NCBI GenBank assembly: GCA_947175015.1
Contig: CAMWLE010000019.1
Location: forward strand, 1-43,737
Source of the DNA: an uncultured bacterium
GTDB taxonomy: Bacteria; Bacillota; Clostridia; Lachnospirales; Lachnospiraceae
DNA length: 43,737 nt
Reading direction: 5' to 3'
This document shows positions 8,300 through 15,996 of this stretch, piece after piece. The notes beneath the pieces are model-generated. The model worked only from the letters and a program-made list of their open reading frames with translations, made no database searches and had not been told where the DNA came from. Position numbers and translations under genes: made by a program. Each line of letters starts with the position of its first letter. Position 1 is the stretch's first letter.

Positions 8300-8333
8300 G
8301 ATTATAGTGTTGTTTTGCAAGATTATACTATTG
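8300..8333. promoter_or_regulatory. Direct repeats 21 bp apart, possible AraC-family operator
   Basis: GATTATAGTGTTG (8300-8312) and GATTATACTATTG (8321-8333) match at 11 of 13 positions and are offset by exactly 21 bp, two helical turns. Direct half-sites with about this spacing are characteristic of AraC-family binding sites. They lie in the divergent 400-base gap between the leuA fusion and the GH105 gene. The AT-rich context and the embedded TATAAT on the minus strand mean chance or a promoter element cannot be excluded. Confidence 0.35.
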
Positions 8334-8472
8334 CCTTATTTTTACGCATTAATATGAGCTATTTTAATAAAAAGCAGTTTGAACAAAGATAATTTCTTTT
8401 TATTACCATTCTTTGTACTTAATGACCTTGTGAATAACGCATAAAGTTTATTTATGAAATAAGAAAAAGTGA

Positions 8473-8501
8473 TTGCTTTAAATTGTTCTGTAGAATAAAA
8501 T
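8473..8501 (+). promoter_or_regulatory. Promoter for the rhamnogalacturonan gene run
   Basis: TTGCTT (8473-8478), a 17-base spacer and TAAAAT (8496-8501) lie 55 bases before the GH105 start, followed by an AACGGAGGG ribosome binding site. The rest of the 8157-8555 gap is AT-rich, with no gene and only the direct repeats noted separately. Confidence 0.55.
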
Positions 8502-8555
8502 AGAGAATAGGAACATAAATAACATTTTGTGCCTTAAGGCAGAACGGAGGGAATT

Positions 8556-9608
8556 ATGTTACAGCTGGAGTATGACAAGCAGCAGGTGGAACAAGTAATT
8601 GACAAAATCGTAAGAAAGACCATGAATATGGATTTGACTTGGGACTGGCCTTGCGGGGTGGCTTATTATGGGATCAGCGATGCCTATGTGAAGACCCAGA
8701 AGACAGAGTATCTGGATCTGCTGAAGGAGAGGGTGGATGAGCTGATCGATTTGGGACTGCCTAAGGTATGGACTGTGAATGCCTGTGCTATGGGACATTG
8801 TATGGTGACTTTGTATCAGGCGACCAATGATAAGAAATATTATGATATCCTGATGAGCAAGATGGCATATATCAATAAGGATGCGCTCCGTTTCGGCGAC
8901 AGGGTATTGCAGCACACGGTGTCTGCGAAGAATGATTTCCCGGAGCAGGTATGGTGCGATACTTTGTTCATGGCGGCATATCTTCTGCTTCGCGTGGGTG
9001 TTATGGAGAAGAATGAGGATATGATCAATGATGCGCTGAATCAATATTATTGGCATATCAAATATCTGCAGAATCCCAGCAGCGGACTTTATTATCATGG
9101 ATATGACAATATTGCGGGTAATCATATGTCCGGCATCTACTGGGGGCGTGCAAATGCCTGGGCAGCTTATACCATGTCTCAGGTGGGCAATGAGCTGCCG
9201 AAATGCTATCTCTATCCCAAATACATGGATGTGGCAGGTTCTCTGAATGAGCAGTTGGCAGCGCTGAAGACCATGCAGACGGAGAATGGTTTGTGGAGGA
9301 CTGTGTTGGATGATCCGGAATCTTATGAGGAGATTTCCGCATCCGCAGGAATTGCGGCAGCAATGCTTCACAGGGGCAATCCGCTGCATTCCAAATACAT
9401 AAACAAGGCGATCAAAGGACTGCTTGCCAATGTCAGCGAGGATGGCAAGGTGATGAATGTGTCTGCGGGAACGGCTGTGATGAATGATAAGGAAGGCTAC
9501 AGAGGGATTTCCAGAGATTGGATTCAGGGCTGGGGCCAGGGACTTGTATTGGCATTCTTCTCCACATTATTGATGTCTGAGAAGATAGAAAAGGATGGTG
9601 CGCTTTAA
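8556..9608 (+). CDS. GH105 unsaturated rhamnogalacturonyl/glucuronyl hydrolase
   Basis: The 350-residue protein matches the YteR/YesR type of GH105, which removes the unsaturated uronic acid left by rhamnogalacturonan lyases. Its length and (alpha/alpha)6 barrel pattern fit, and VWCDTLFMAAYLLLRV places the catalytic Asp at 135. Further family motifs are YWGRANAWAAYTM and ISRDWIQGWGQGLVLA. There is no signal peptide, so it is expected in the cytoplasm acting on imported oligosaccharides. Its TAA shares a base with the ATG of the esterase gene, showing a tight operon. A promoter lies just upstream. Exact substrate specificity (rhamnogalacturonan versus other unsaturated uronides) rests on the neighbourhood. 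Confidence 0.93.
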   Translation: MLQLEYDKQQVEQVIDKIVRKTMNMDLTWDWPCGVAYYGISDAYVKTQKTEYLDLLKERVDELIDLGLPKVWTVNACAMGHCMVTLYQATNDKKYYDILMSKMAYINKDALRFGDRVLQHTVSAKNDFPEQVWCDTLFMAAYLLLRVGVMEKNEDMINDALNQYYWHIKYLQNPSSGLYYHGYDNIAGNHMSGIYWGRANAWAAYTMSQVGNELPKCYLYPKYMDVAGSLNEQLAALKTMQTENGLWRTVLDDPESYEEISASAGIAAAMLHRGNPLHSKYINKAIKGLLANVSEDGKVMNVSAGTAVMNDKEGYRGISRDWIQGWGQGLVLAFFSTLLMSEKIEKDGAL

Positions 9609-11440
9609 TGTTTTACAGAAAATTCCTGTTTGGGCAGGATTCCGGCACAGCCAATGTGATTGGTGTTGCGGCCAAAGACTTGTATCGGCCCGGAAAAGGG
9701 TATGGATTTGTGACGGAGCATAACAGACGGGAGCAGGAATTGTTGAAGATACCGGAGCTGAATTCTGCGTTTGATACGGTGTACTGGTATCGGGATGCGG
9801 AGTTGTCATTTATTGAAGAGGATAGTACGGGCTGTTTCCTGGATTCGCTGCAGGAGATTGGCCGACTGGAAAAGGTGACCGGGGAGGCGTTTGAGGGGGA
9901 GCATCGAAGGATACCGCTCTCCTTCAAGATTGATGTGCCCCGTGAGGGAAATTATAAGGTAACTGTGGTGATACACACCAGGAAACCTATGAAAGATGTG
10001 CTGATATTCACTGGTCGCAGACGATTAGGCTATCGGGGGGATATTGCTATGGGGGATGCTTTGCCTGCACAAGGCGAAATGGTATTTCGTCATACAATGA
10101 TGGTAAATGTGTGTGACATCATACCCAGAGGGCATACAAAGCGTTTTGAGGATAAGTCTCTGGATATTACCATTGTAGCGGATCAGCCGAAATTCAGTGA
10201 GATTATTGTGGAAGAAGCAACCTGCCCAACTCTCTATATTGCAGGTGATTCCACTGTGACAGATCAGAGTGCGGATTATCCTTATGCTCCTGGGACCAGT
10301 TATTCGGGATGGGGGCAGATGATTTCCGGGTATCTCACAGAGAAACTGGCAGTGTCCAATCATGCCCATTCCGGCTTGACTACGTCCAGCTTTCGGAAGG
10401 AAGGGCATTATGACATTCTTGCACAATATGTCAAAGCCGGAGATTTCTGCTTTTTCCAGTTTGGGCATAACGACCAGAAGCTGGAGGCGTTAAAAGCGCA
10501 GGGGGGCTATCGAAACAATCTGCTGCGCTATTTGAAGGAGTGCAGGGAGAGAGGCGTTTATCCGCTGATAGTGACGCCCATTGCAAGGAATACCTGGAAG
10601 GGAAATGACGGGAGTTATAATGATTTGCTGGCAGAATATGCTCAGGTCTGCCTGGAAATCGGTGAAGAAGAGAATGTGCCGGTAGTGGATCTTCATAAGC
10701 GCAGCATGGATTTTATTGTGGAGAGGGGGCTGGAGGCATCTAAATCCTATTTCTTTCCGGGAGACTACACCCATAGTAATGATTATGGCGCTTATTATAT
10801 GGCAGGGCTTGTGGCGCAGGAAATTGTCAGAGTATGCGGCGGCCGTCAGGAGCCTGCGTATCGTTTCCTTGCGGAATGTGTGACGGGGGGATTCGGGGCA
10901 TGGGAGCCGGAGGCGTGTATTGTATCTCCGGTGAAGCCGAAAATATTTGAGAAAGTGGCGAATCCGGCGGAGGGCGCTTTGCTTTTGGCGGAGGTAGACA
11001 GGCTTGAGGAACCGGTGGATAGAGTGTCGGCTCTGGATATGATCATTAAGACAGCAAGATTTTTCCCCACCAATGTGTATAATGACATGTTCACGGATGT
11101 GGTAGGGCATGAGTGGTATGCGGGATGTGTGGAGTGTGCTTATCAAAATGGTATGATCGATAAAGGACTGGTAGAGGATCAGAAGTTTTTCCCGCTGCGG
11201 AATGTGACTTTGGAGGAATTTCTGGTATTTGCTGTCAACGGATATAAGAGCCGCAGAACGATTCCCGGTGATGTGTGGGAGAAGCCTTGTGCCTATGACG
11301 GAAAGTGCAGGGAATTTGCCAGGCCATATATTAGGGCGGCATGTTATATAGGCTTGGTGGAGTCTGACGGCAGTGCGGCGCTTGAAAAGGTACTCACGCG
11401 TGGAGAAGCTGTGGAGCTTTGCCGTAAGATGAAGGTGTGA
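9608..11440 (+). CDS. SGNH rhamnogalacturonan acetylesterase with SLH-like C-terminus
   Basis: The 610-residue protein has three parts. Residues 1-205 form a beta-rich, carbohydrate-binding-like N-terminal region. Residues about 210-410 are an SGNH esterase of the YesT/RGAE type, with AGDST (Ser215), FGHND (Asn288) and DYTH (Asp386, His389). It should remove acetyl groups from rhamnogalacturonan fragments alongside the GH105 enzyme. Residues about 470-610 look like two S-layer-homology repeats: FTDVVGHEWYAGCVECAYQNGMI...VTLEEF and ARPYIRAACYIGLV...LTRGEAVELC. SLH normally anchors exported proteins, yet no signal peptide is seen at this start. No better upstream start exists because the gene overlaps GH105. 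Confidence 0.88.
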   Translation: MFYRKFLFGQDSGTANVIGVAAKDLYRPGKGYGFVTEHNRREQELLKIPELNSAFDTVYWYRDAELSFIEEDSTGCFLDSLQEIGRLEKVTGEAFEGEHRRIPLSFKIDVPREGNYKVTVVIHTRKPMKDVLIFTGRRRLGYRGDIAMGDALPAQGEMVFRHTMMVNVCDIIPRGHTKRFEDKSLDITIVADQPKFSEIIVEEATCPTLYIAGDSTVTDQSADYPYAPGTSYSGWGQMISGYLTEKLAVSNHAHSGLTTSSFRKEGHYDILAQYVKAGDFCFFQFGHNDQKLEALKAQGGYRNNLLRYLKECRERGVYPLIVTPIARNTWKGNDGSYNDLLAEYAQVCLEIGEEENVPVVDLHKRSMDFIVERGLEASKSYFFPGDYTHSNDYGAYYMAGLVAQEIVRVCGGRQEPAYRFLAECVTGGFGAWEPEACIVSPVKPKIFEKVANPAEGALLLAEVDRLEEPVDRVSALDMIIKTARFFPTNVYNDMFTDVVGHEWYAGCVECAYQNGMIDKGLVEDQKFFPLRNVTLEEFLVFAVNGYKSRRTIPGDVWEKPCAYDGKCREFARPYIRAACYIGLVESDGSAALEKVLTRGEAVELCRKMKV

Positions 11441-11441
11441 A

Positions 11442-11612
11442 GTGTGTAAAAGTTCTGCACAGCAGACCTTTTACACACGGAAGAGCGCCAAGCGAACAAG
11501 TTCGCTTTGGGCAGGCGTTTTTCCGGACTTGCACCAAGTTCATCAATTGTTTGTGCCGCCCAAAGAGATGGGCACGCCCCCTCTTGGCGGCATGTTAGGA
11601 AGTGTGAGAAGA
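11442..11612 (+). repeat. Modular intergenic repeat, copy A
   Basis: The copy directly follows the esterase stop. Hairpin 1 is GTGTGTAAAAG (11442-11452) against CTTTTACACAC (11468-11478), with an inner TCTGC/GCAGA. Hairpin 2 pairs GGAAGAGCGCC (11479-11489) with GGCGTTTTTCC (11514-11524), around an inner palindrome AAGCGAAC/GTTCGCTT. Then come a conserved stretch (GGACTTG...TTGTTTGTGCCGCC), a GCCGCC (11555-11560)/GGCGGC (11586-11591) arm pair, and the tail GGAAGTGTGAGAAGA. The same modules recur at 19637, 36420 and 40182 and as fragments at 23100 and 30118. Confidence 0.8.
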
Positions 11613-11631
11613 ATTGTAAGGGAGTATCAAT

Positions 11632-11973
11632 ATGGTATTATACAGGCCGGTCGGCTCAAAAGAGTTGGAATTGATCAAAGAAAGCGGTTATCTGAAGTTT
11701 CCGCCAAGATTACCGGAACAGCCGATTTTTTACCCTGTCTTAAATCAAAAATACGCAGAGGAGATTGCGTCACAGTGGAATGTAAAGTATAATGATGACC
11801 ATAAAGGTTATGTGACAAAATTTGAGATTGATGACACTTATTTTCAACAGTGTGAAATTCATACGGTGGGGGCCGGGTATCATCAGGAACTGTGGGTTTT
11901 GGCGGAAGAATTGGAAACGTTTAACCGGCACATTATTGATAAAATACAGGTAATCAGCCGATTTGGGCAATGA
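11632..11973 (+). CDS. Small conserved protein of unknown function (113 aa)
   Basis: The protein has no signal peptide or membrane segment. It resembles a widespread Firmicute family of about 110 residues, with the pattern LYRPVGxxELxLIxxSG near the start and YHQELWVxAEELExFNRHIIxxI near the end. I recall such proteins being labelled ADP-ribosylation/crystallin J1-like, but no catalytic residues for that activity are evident. The start ATG at 11632 follows AAGGGAG. It lies between the esterase and the GH112 phosphorylase, separated from the esterase by repeat copy A, so a link to pectin use is only positional. Confidence 0.75.
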   Translation: MVLYRPVGSKELELIKESGYLKFPPRLPEQPIFYPVLNQKYAEEIASQWNVKYNDDHKGYVTKFEIDDTYFQQCEIHTVGAGYHQELWVLAEELETFNRHIIDKIQVISRFGQ

Positions 11974-12135
11974 AGTGGCAAACACAGTACATAAACGTGA
12001 GGCTGCAAGAATGAAGCAGCAGACATGGTGCGATAAATGTGAAGCGGCGAATATGTAATACAAAGTATGATATAGAAAATTGAATGAGGCAAACATCTGT
12101 GAAACAGATGATTAGTCAAGAACAGGAGGACGAAA

Positions 12136-14289
12136 ATGTCGAAAGCAAAAGGTGGTTTTACGCTTCCCGGAGAGTCCGGGTATGAGAAGCTGACATTGAA
12201 AATGGCTGAGAAGTGGGGGGCTGATGTGATCAGGGACAGTGACGGTACGGTGCTGTCGGATGAGATTGTACATGCCGGTTATGGCATTTACTCCACGATT
12301 TGTATTATTCGTGACCATAATGAGTGGGCGAAGAAGAATCTGGATAAGCTGCAGCAGACTTTTCTCTGCACGCCGGCAAAGGTGGCAGAAGGTGATGAAG
12401 TTACCATTGATTTAATGGAGAGTTTTTTTGAAGAGCAGTTTACGGTGAATGACACGGAAGCGGCTTTCCGGTATTGGGAGGTCTATGACAGAACCGTCAA
12501 TGAAAAGGTGGATTCTTCCAAGTGGAACTACGACAAAGAGGCCGGTACGGTTACGGTAAAGGGCATTGTGCCTTTCCATAAGTATACGGTGAGCTTCCTG
12601 GCATATCGTATCTGGGAAGAAATCTCCATGTACAATCATACCACAAATAACTGGGACAAGGAGCATCTGATGCAGATTGATCCCAGGTATCCGGAGACAC
12701 AGGAGTATATGCTGGGGTGGATGAAGAATTGGTGTGAGACACATCCTGATACCACAGTGGTTCGTTTTACTTCCATGTTCTATAATTTTGTATGGATTTG
12801 GGGCAGCAGTGAGAGAAACCGTCAATTGTTCTCGGATTGGGGTTCCTATGATTATACGGTCAGTGCTTTGGCATTGGATGAATTTGAGAAAAAATATGGT
12901 TATGCCATGACAGCGGAGGATTTTATCAACAAAGGACAACTTCATGTGACCCATATGCCGGGAACCCAGAGGAAAGCTGACTGGATGGCCTTTGTAAATG
13001 ATTTTGTCATTTCATTTGGCAAGAAACTCATTGATATGGTGCATGAGTATGGTAAGAAGGCATATGTGTTCTATGATGACAGTTGGGTTGGAGTAGAGCC
13101 TTATAACGGAAGGTTTCAGGAGTTTGGCTTTGACGGCCTGATTAAATGTGTATTCTCCGGCTACGAGGCAAGACTTTGCGCAGGCGTGGATGTTCCCACC
13201 CATGAGCTCCGTCTGCACCCTTACCTTTTCCCTGTGGGATTGGGCGGCGCACCTACCTTTGCGGAGGGCGGCGATCCTACTCTGGACGCCAAGAAATATT
13301 GGAATAGTGTCAGAAGGGCATTGCTTCGGGCGAAAATTGACAGGATCGGTCTGGGGGGATATCTGCATTTGGTGGAAGATTTCCCGGATTTCTGTGATTA
13401 CATTGAGAAGGTATCCGATGAATTCCGTTTGATTTCCTCTTTCCATGATGCGGGCAAGCCCTATACCATTCGGACGAAAGTGGCTGTGCTTCATAGTTGG
13501 GGCGCACTTCGTTCCTGGACATTGTCAGGGCATTTTCATGAGACCTATATGCACGATTTGATTCATATGAACGAGGCATTGTCAGGATTGCCGGTGGATG
13601 TTCGATTCATTTCCTTTGAGGATGTGAAGGCCGGCGCTCTTGCTGATGTAGATGTGGTCATTAATGCGGGTTATGCGGGAAGTGCCTGGAGCGGCGGTGA
13701 GAACTGGAAGGATGAAGAGGTTGTGACCCTTTTGACTAAGTGGGTATATGAGGGCGGCACTTTCATCGGTGTCAATGAACCTTCCGCCGTGGAGGGATAT
13801 GATAATTATTTCCGTATGGCGCATGTGTTGGGCATTGATAAGGATACCGGAGCGAGAGTATGTCATGGAAAATGGACCTTTACGGCAGAGGATGCAGAAG
13901 GTATTCTGCCGGCAGGCGCAAGTGTGGCATCCAAAGAGCATCTCTATCTGACGGACGGCAAGGCAAAGGTGCTGATGGCAGAAGGGGATAAGCCTTTGGT
14001 AAGTATCAATGAATTTGGAAAGGGCAAAGGCATCTATCTGGCATCGTTCCAGGTTAATCTGGAGAATACCCGTATGCTTTATCAGTTGATTCGCTATGCG
14101 GGCGGAGAAGGGTTAAGCGGTTTATATATGACGGATAATCTCTATACAGAATGTGCTTATTATCCGGAGAGCAGAAGGTTGGTCATTATCAATAACAGCG
14201 ATAAAGAGCAGACCACTGCCATACCGACCGAGCAGGGTGAAAAGACCGTGGTCATTGCGGCATATGACACTACATTTGTGGAAGTGTAA
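12136..14289 (+). CDS. GH112 phosphorylase, probably galactosyl-1,4-L-rhamnose phosphorylase
   Basis: GH112 enzymes phosphorolyse beta-galactosides to galactose 1-phosphate. At 717 residues this protein matches the family, and FYDDSWVGVEPY (Asp314/Asp315) is the region expected to hold the general acid. Known activities are lacto-N-biose/galacto-N-biose phosphorylase and D-galactosyl-1,4-L-rhamnose phosphorylase, the latter described from Clostridium phytofermentans. With GH105 and a rhamnogalacturonan acetylesterase next door, the rhamnose-specific activity is the more likely; this is contextual inference. There is no signal peptide, so it acts in the cytoplasm, saving an ATP per galactose. 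The start follows AACAGGAGGACGAAA. A strong terminator follows. Confidence 0.9.
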   Translation: MSKAKGGFTLPGESGYEKLTLKMAEKWGADVIRDSDGTVLSDEIVHAGYGIYSTICIIRDHNEWAKKNLDKLQQTFLCTPAKVAEGDEVTIDLMESFFEEQFTVNDTEAAFRYWEVYDRTVNEKVDSSKWNYDKEAGTVTVKGIVPFHKYTVSFLAYRIWEEISMYNHTTNNWDKEHLMQIDPRYPETQEYMLGWMKNWCETHPDTTVVRFTSMFYNFVWIWGSSERNRQLFSDWGSYDYTVSALALDEFEKKYGYAMTAEDFINKGQLHVTHMPGTQRKADWMAFVNDFVISFGKKLIDMVHEYGKKAYVFYDDSWVGVEPYNGRFQEFGFDGLIKCVFSGYEARLCAGVDVPTHELRLHPYLFPVGLGGAPTFAEGGDPTLDAKKYWNSVRRALLRAKIDRIGLGGYLHLVEDFPDFCDYIEKVSDEFRLISSFHDAGKPYTIRTKVAVLHSWGALRSWTLSGHFHETYMHDLIHMNEALSGLPVDVRFISFEDVKAGALADVDVVINAGYAGSAWSGGENWKDEEVVTLLTKWVYEGGTFIGVNEPSAVEGYDNYFRMAHVLGIDKDTGARVCHGKWTFTAEDAEGILPAGASVASKEHLYLTDGKAKVLMAEGDKPLVSINEFGKGKGIYLASFQVNLENTRMLYQLIRYAGGEGLSGLYMTDNLYTECAYYPESRRLVIINNSDKEQTTAIPTEQGEKTVVIAAYDTTFVEV

Positions 14290-14319
14290 AGAAAATCTAA
14301 ATTGTCAGATGAAAAAAAG

Positions 14320-14360
14320 AGAGACTGCTGTATTTCGTTGTGTGAAATGCAGCAGTCTCT
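14320..14360. terminator. Strong bidirectional terminator hairpin
   Basis: A 17-bp stem (14320-14336 with 14344-14360, one G-U pair, 7-base loop) lies between the convergent GH112 and membrane-protein genes. Seven As at 14312-14318 give a good U-tract for the minus-strand gene; the plus side is only moderately T-rich. Confidence 0.85.
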
Positions 14361-14445
14361 TATGTTAGTTCATTTTACAGGGTTTCTGGGTTCTGCCATA
14401 GTTCTGATGGAAGACCCATATAGAAAGGACAACCGAAAGCGGCTG

Positions 14446-15570
14446 TTAGAAATTTCCTGGATTAATAGGTGTTCTGCCATACATATCCGGTTCAATGGCA
14501 ACATGCTCGCAAGTGTTATAGCGTAGCTGCAGGAACTGATCCCGATTCTTGTTAAAGAGTTTCTTCAGCTCATCGGAATATCCCACCACAACCCAGGGGA
14601 AGATACTGCCCATCTTTTGCAGCATTTTCTGTGCGGTTGCTTCATCGGGAACCGACAGGGTAATTTCTTTTTTATAACCGTCTAAAAAGAGGATTACATT
14701 ATATGTAGTACCGGTCTTGATGCCGTTTGTGCGATGGGTAATGGTGCTCTGGTAAGTCCACATGATTTTGCTGTTGGGTAATGCTCTTGTCTCAGCTCCT
14801 GTTGTATAATAAGTCATGAGACGTCCCATTTTCGTTTCGCCTTTTTTATCAAAGGATTCGGCACTGGCGTAATCGGATTCAATAGTGGTCTCCGTATATC
14901 CGGCATTTGCAATGTCCTGATGCAGTTTCTTCAGATATCCGCCGCCTGCACCTTTGACAATCCTGAAGATTCCGGCTGCCAGCATCAGAATACCGCCTGC
15001 AAAGAAGATTATGAATACACTGTTCATGCTGGCTTTGCTGCCATACAGGTCAATATAGTACGGCAGTGTTGCTTCTTCAAATTCCTGCTCGGTCCAGCCG
15101 CCATCTTCTGTAAAATATGATTTAAAGTAGGAATAATCTTCGCTGCTTAATTTTTTGATTTTACCACATATGGAAATGGGATCTGACAGCATTTGGTTAT
15201 AAGTGTTTTCCGCCATGGCTTCCAGCTTCTTCTCATAGCTGGGGGGAACCTTCAGGGTCATATAGCGGTAATCGGTAGCATATTCATCTCCGGTTGAGAT
15301 AATGTAGTACAGATGCGTGGTTTTCTTGTAGCGGGTCTCAGAGTTATACTCATATTCCTCCAAGTAACAGCCAAAGTTGAAAGTCAGTTCCACATCTACC
15401 AATTGATTGCGGATCTGGTCCGGTGTCAGTTCTTCAAAATTTGCGTAACCTGTAACAGCATACCAGAAATTCACAGCATCCCAGCCTGCCAGGGCCAATC
15501 CTGCGATAATCAGGAAAATGGATGCCCATAGGGATTTTTTAAATGATTTCTTTTTTAGATCTTCAAACAT
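14446..15570 (-). CDS. Two-helix membrane protein of unknown function
   Basis: The 374-residue protein starts MFEDLKKKSFKKSLW, followed by one membrane helix (about 14-35), an extracytoplasmic region of about 150 residues rich in Tyr/Glu, a second helix (about 188-208) and a cytoplasmic C-terminal domain. That domain has a repeating beta pattern (TYYTTGAETRALPNSKIMWTY, then TYNVILFLDGYKKEITLSV) resembling a PH-like fold, but I cannot assign a family with certainty. No catalytic motif is visible. It is monocistronic between convergent and divergent neighbours. GGTGGAGG lies 15-20 bases upstream of the ATG, slightly far for a ribosome binding site. Confidence 0.8.
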   Translation of the reverse strand: MFEDLKKKSFKKSLWASIFLIIAGLALAGWDAVNFWYAVTGYANFEELTPDQIRNQLVDVELTFNFGCYLEEYEYNSETRYKKTTHLYYIISTGDEYATDYRYMTLKVPPSYEKKLEAMAENTYNQMLSDPISICGKIKKLSSEDYSYFKSYFTEDGGWTEQEFEEATLPYYIDLYGSKASMNSVFIIFFAGGILMLAAGIFRIVKGAGGGYLKKLHQDIANAGYTETTIESDYASAESFDKKGETKMGRLMTYYTTGAETRALPNSKIMWTYQSTITHRTNGIKTGTTYNVILFLDGYKKEITLSVPDEATAQKMLQKMGSIFPWVVVGYSDELKKLFNKNRDQFLQLRYNTCEHVAIEPDMYGRTPINPGNF

Positions 15571-15783
15571 TTGCTTTCTTTTTCCTCCACCTCGTTTGAA
15601 ATTTGCATTACATATATTACTCTATCACAATATTTTTTAAAGCGCAAGCACTATCCGGCTATGAAATGACAGGAAATAAGCTGCCGGCAATATTACCCGG
15701 TTGTTGGTGAAAATGTACATTCCGGAAATTTATGAATGGCTGCTGAACTGTTAGATAAACCGCGATATGTTTGTAATAAATGC

Positions 15784-15812
15784 TTGTATCAACATAAAAA
15801 ATATTATATAAT
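15784..15812 (+). promoter_or_regulatory. Promoter for the M3 peptidase gene
   Basis: TTGTAT (15784-15789), 17 bases and a perfect TATAAT (15807-15812) give a strong promoter. It falls inside the longest possible upstream frame, so it argues that the peptidase does not start at 15736. About 180 bases of leader separate it from the start at 15997; apart from this promoter the 15571-15996 gap shows nothing recognisable. Confidence 0.7.
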
Positions 15813-15996
15813 GTTTAAACAGAATGACATTGTATCAATCATGGTACTATATGACCTTATTCAGGGCATAAAATGGTTGGATGGTCATTTCATACCATGT
15901 GGGCTGTGTATAAGATACAAAATGGCCTTAATTTATGGCATGAAACGGTCGGTTGTACAGGATTGGTACGAAAAAAACAGAAAAGAGGGCAAGTGC

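Noticed and set aside
11442..11792. A 116-codon frame across repeat copy A
   Set aside because: It overlaps the well-supported 113-aa gene in another frame, has no ribosome binding site and consists largely of repeat sequence.
15736..15996. Longer N-terminus for the M3 peptidase
   Set aside because: The extension has no family similarity and contains a strong promoter; ATG 15997 has a ribosome binding site and gives the normal length.
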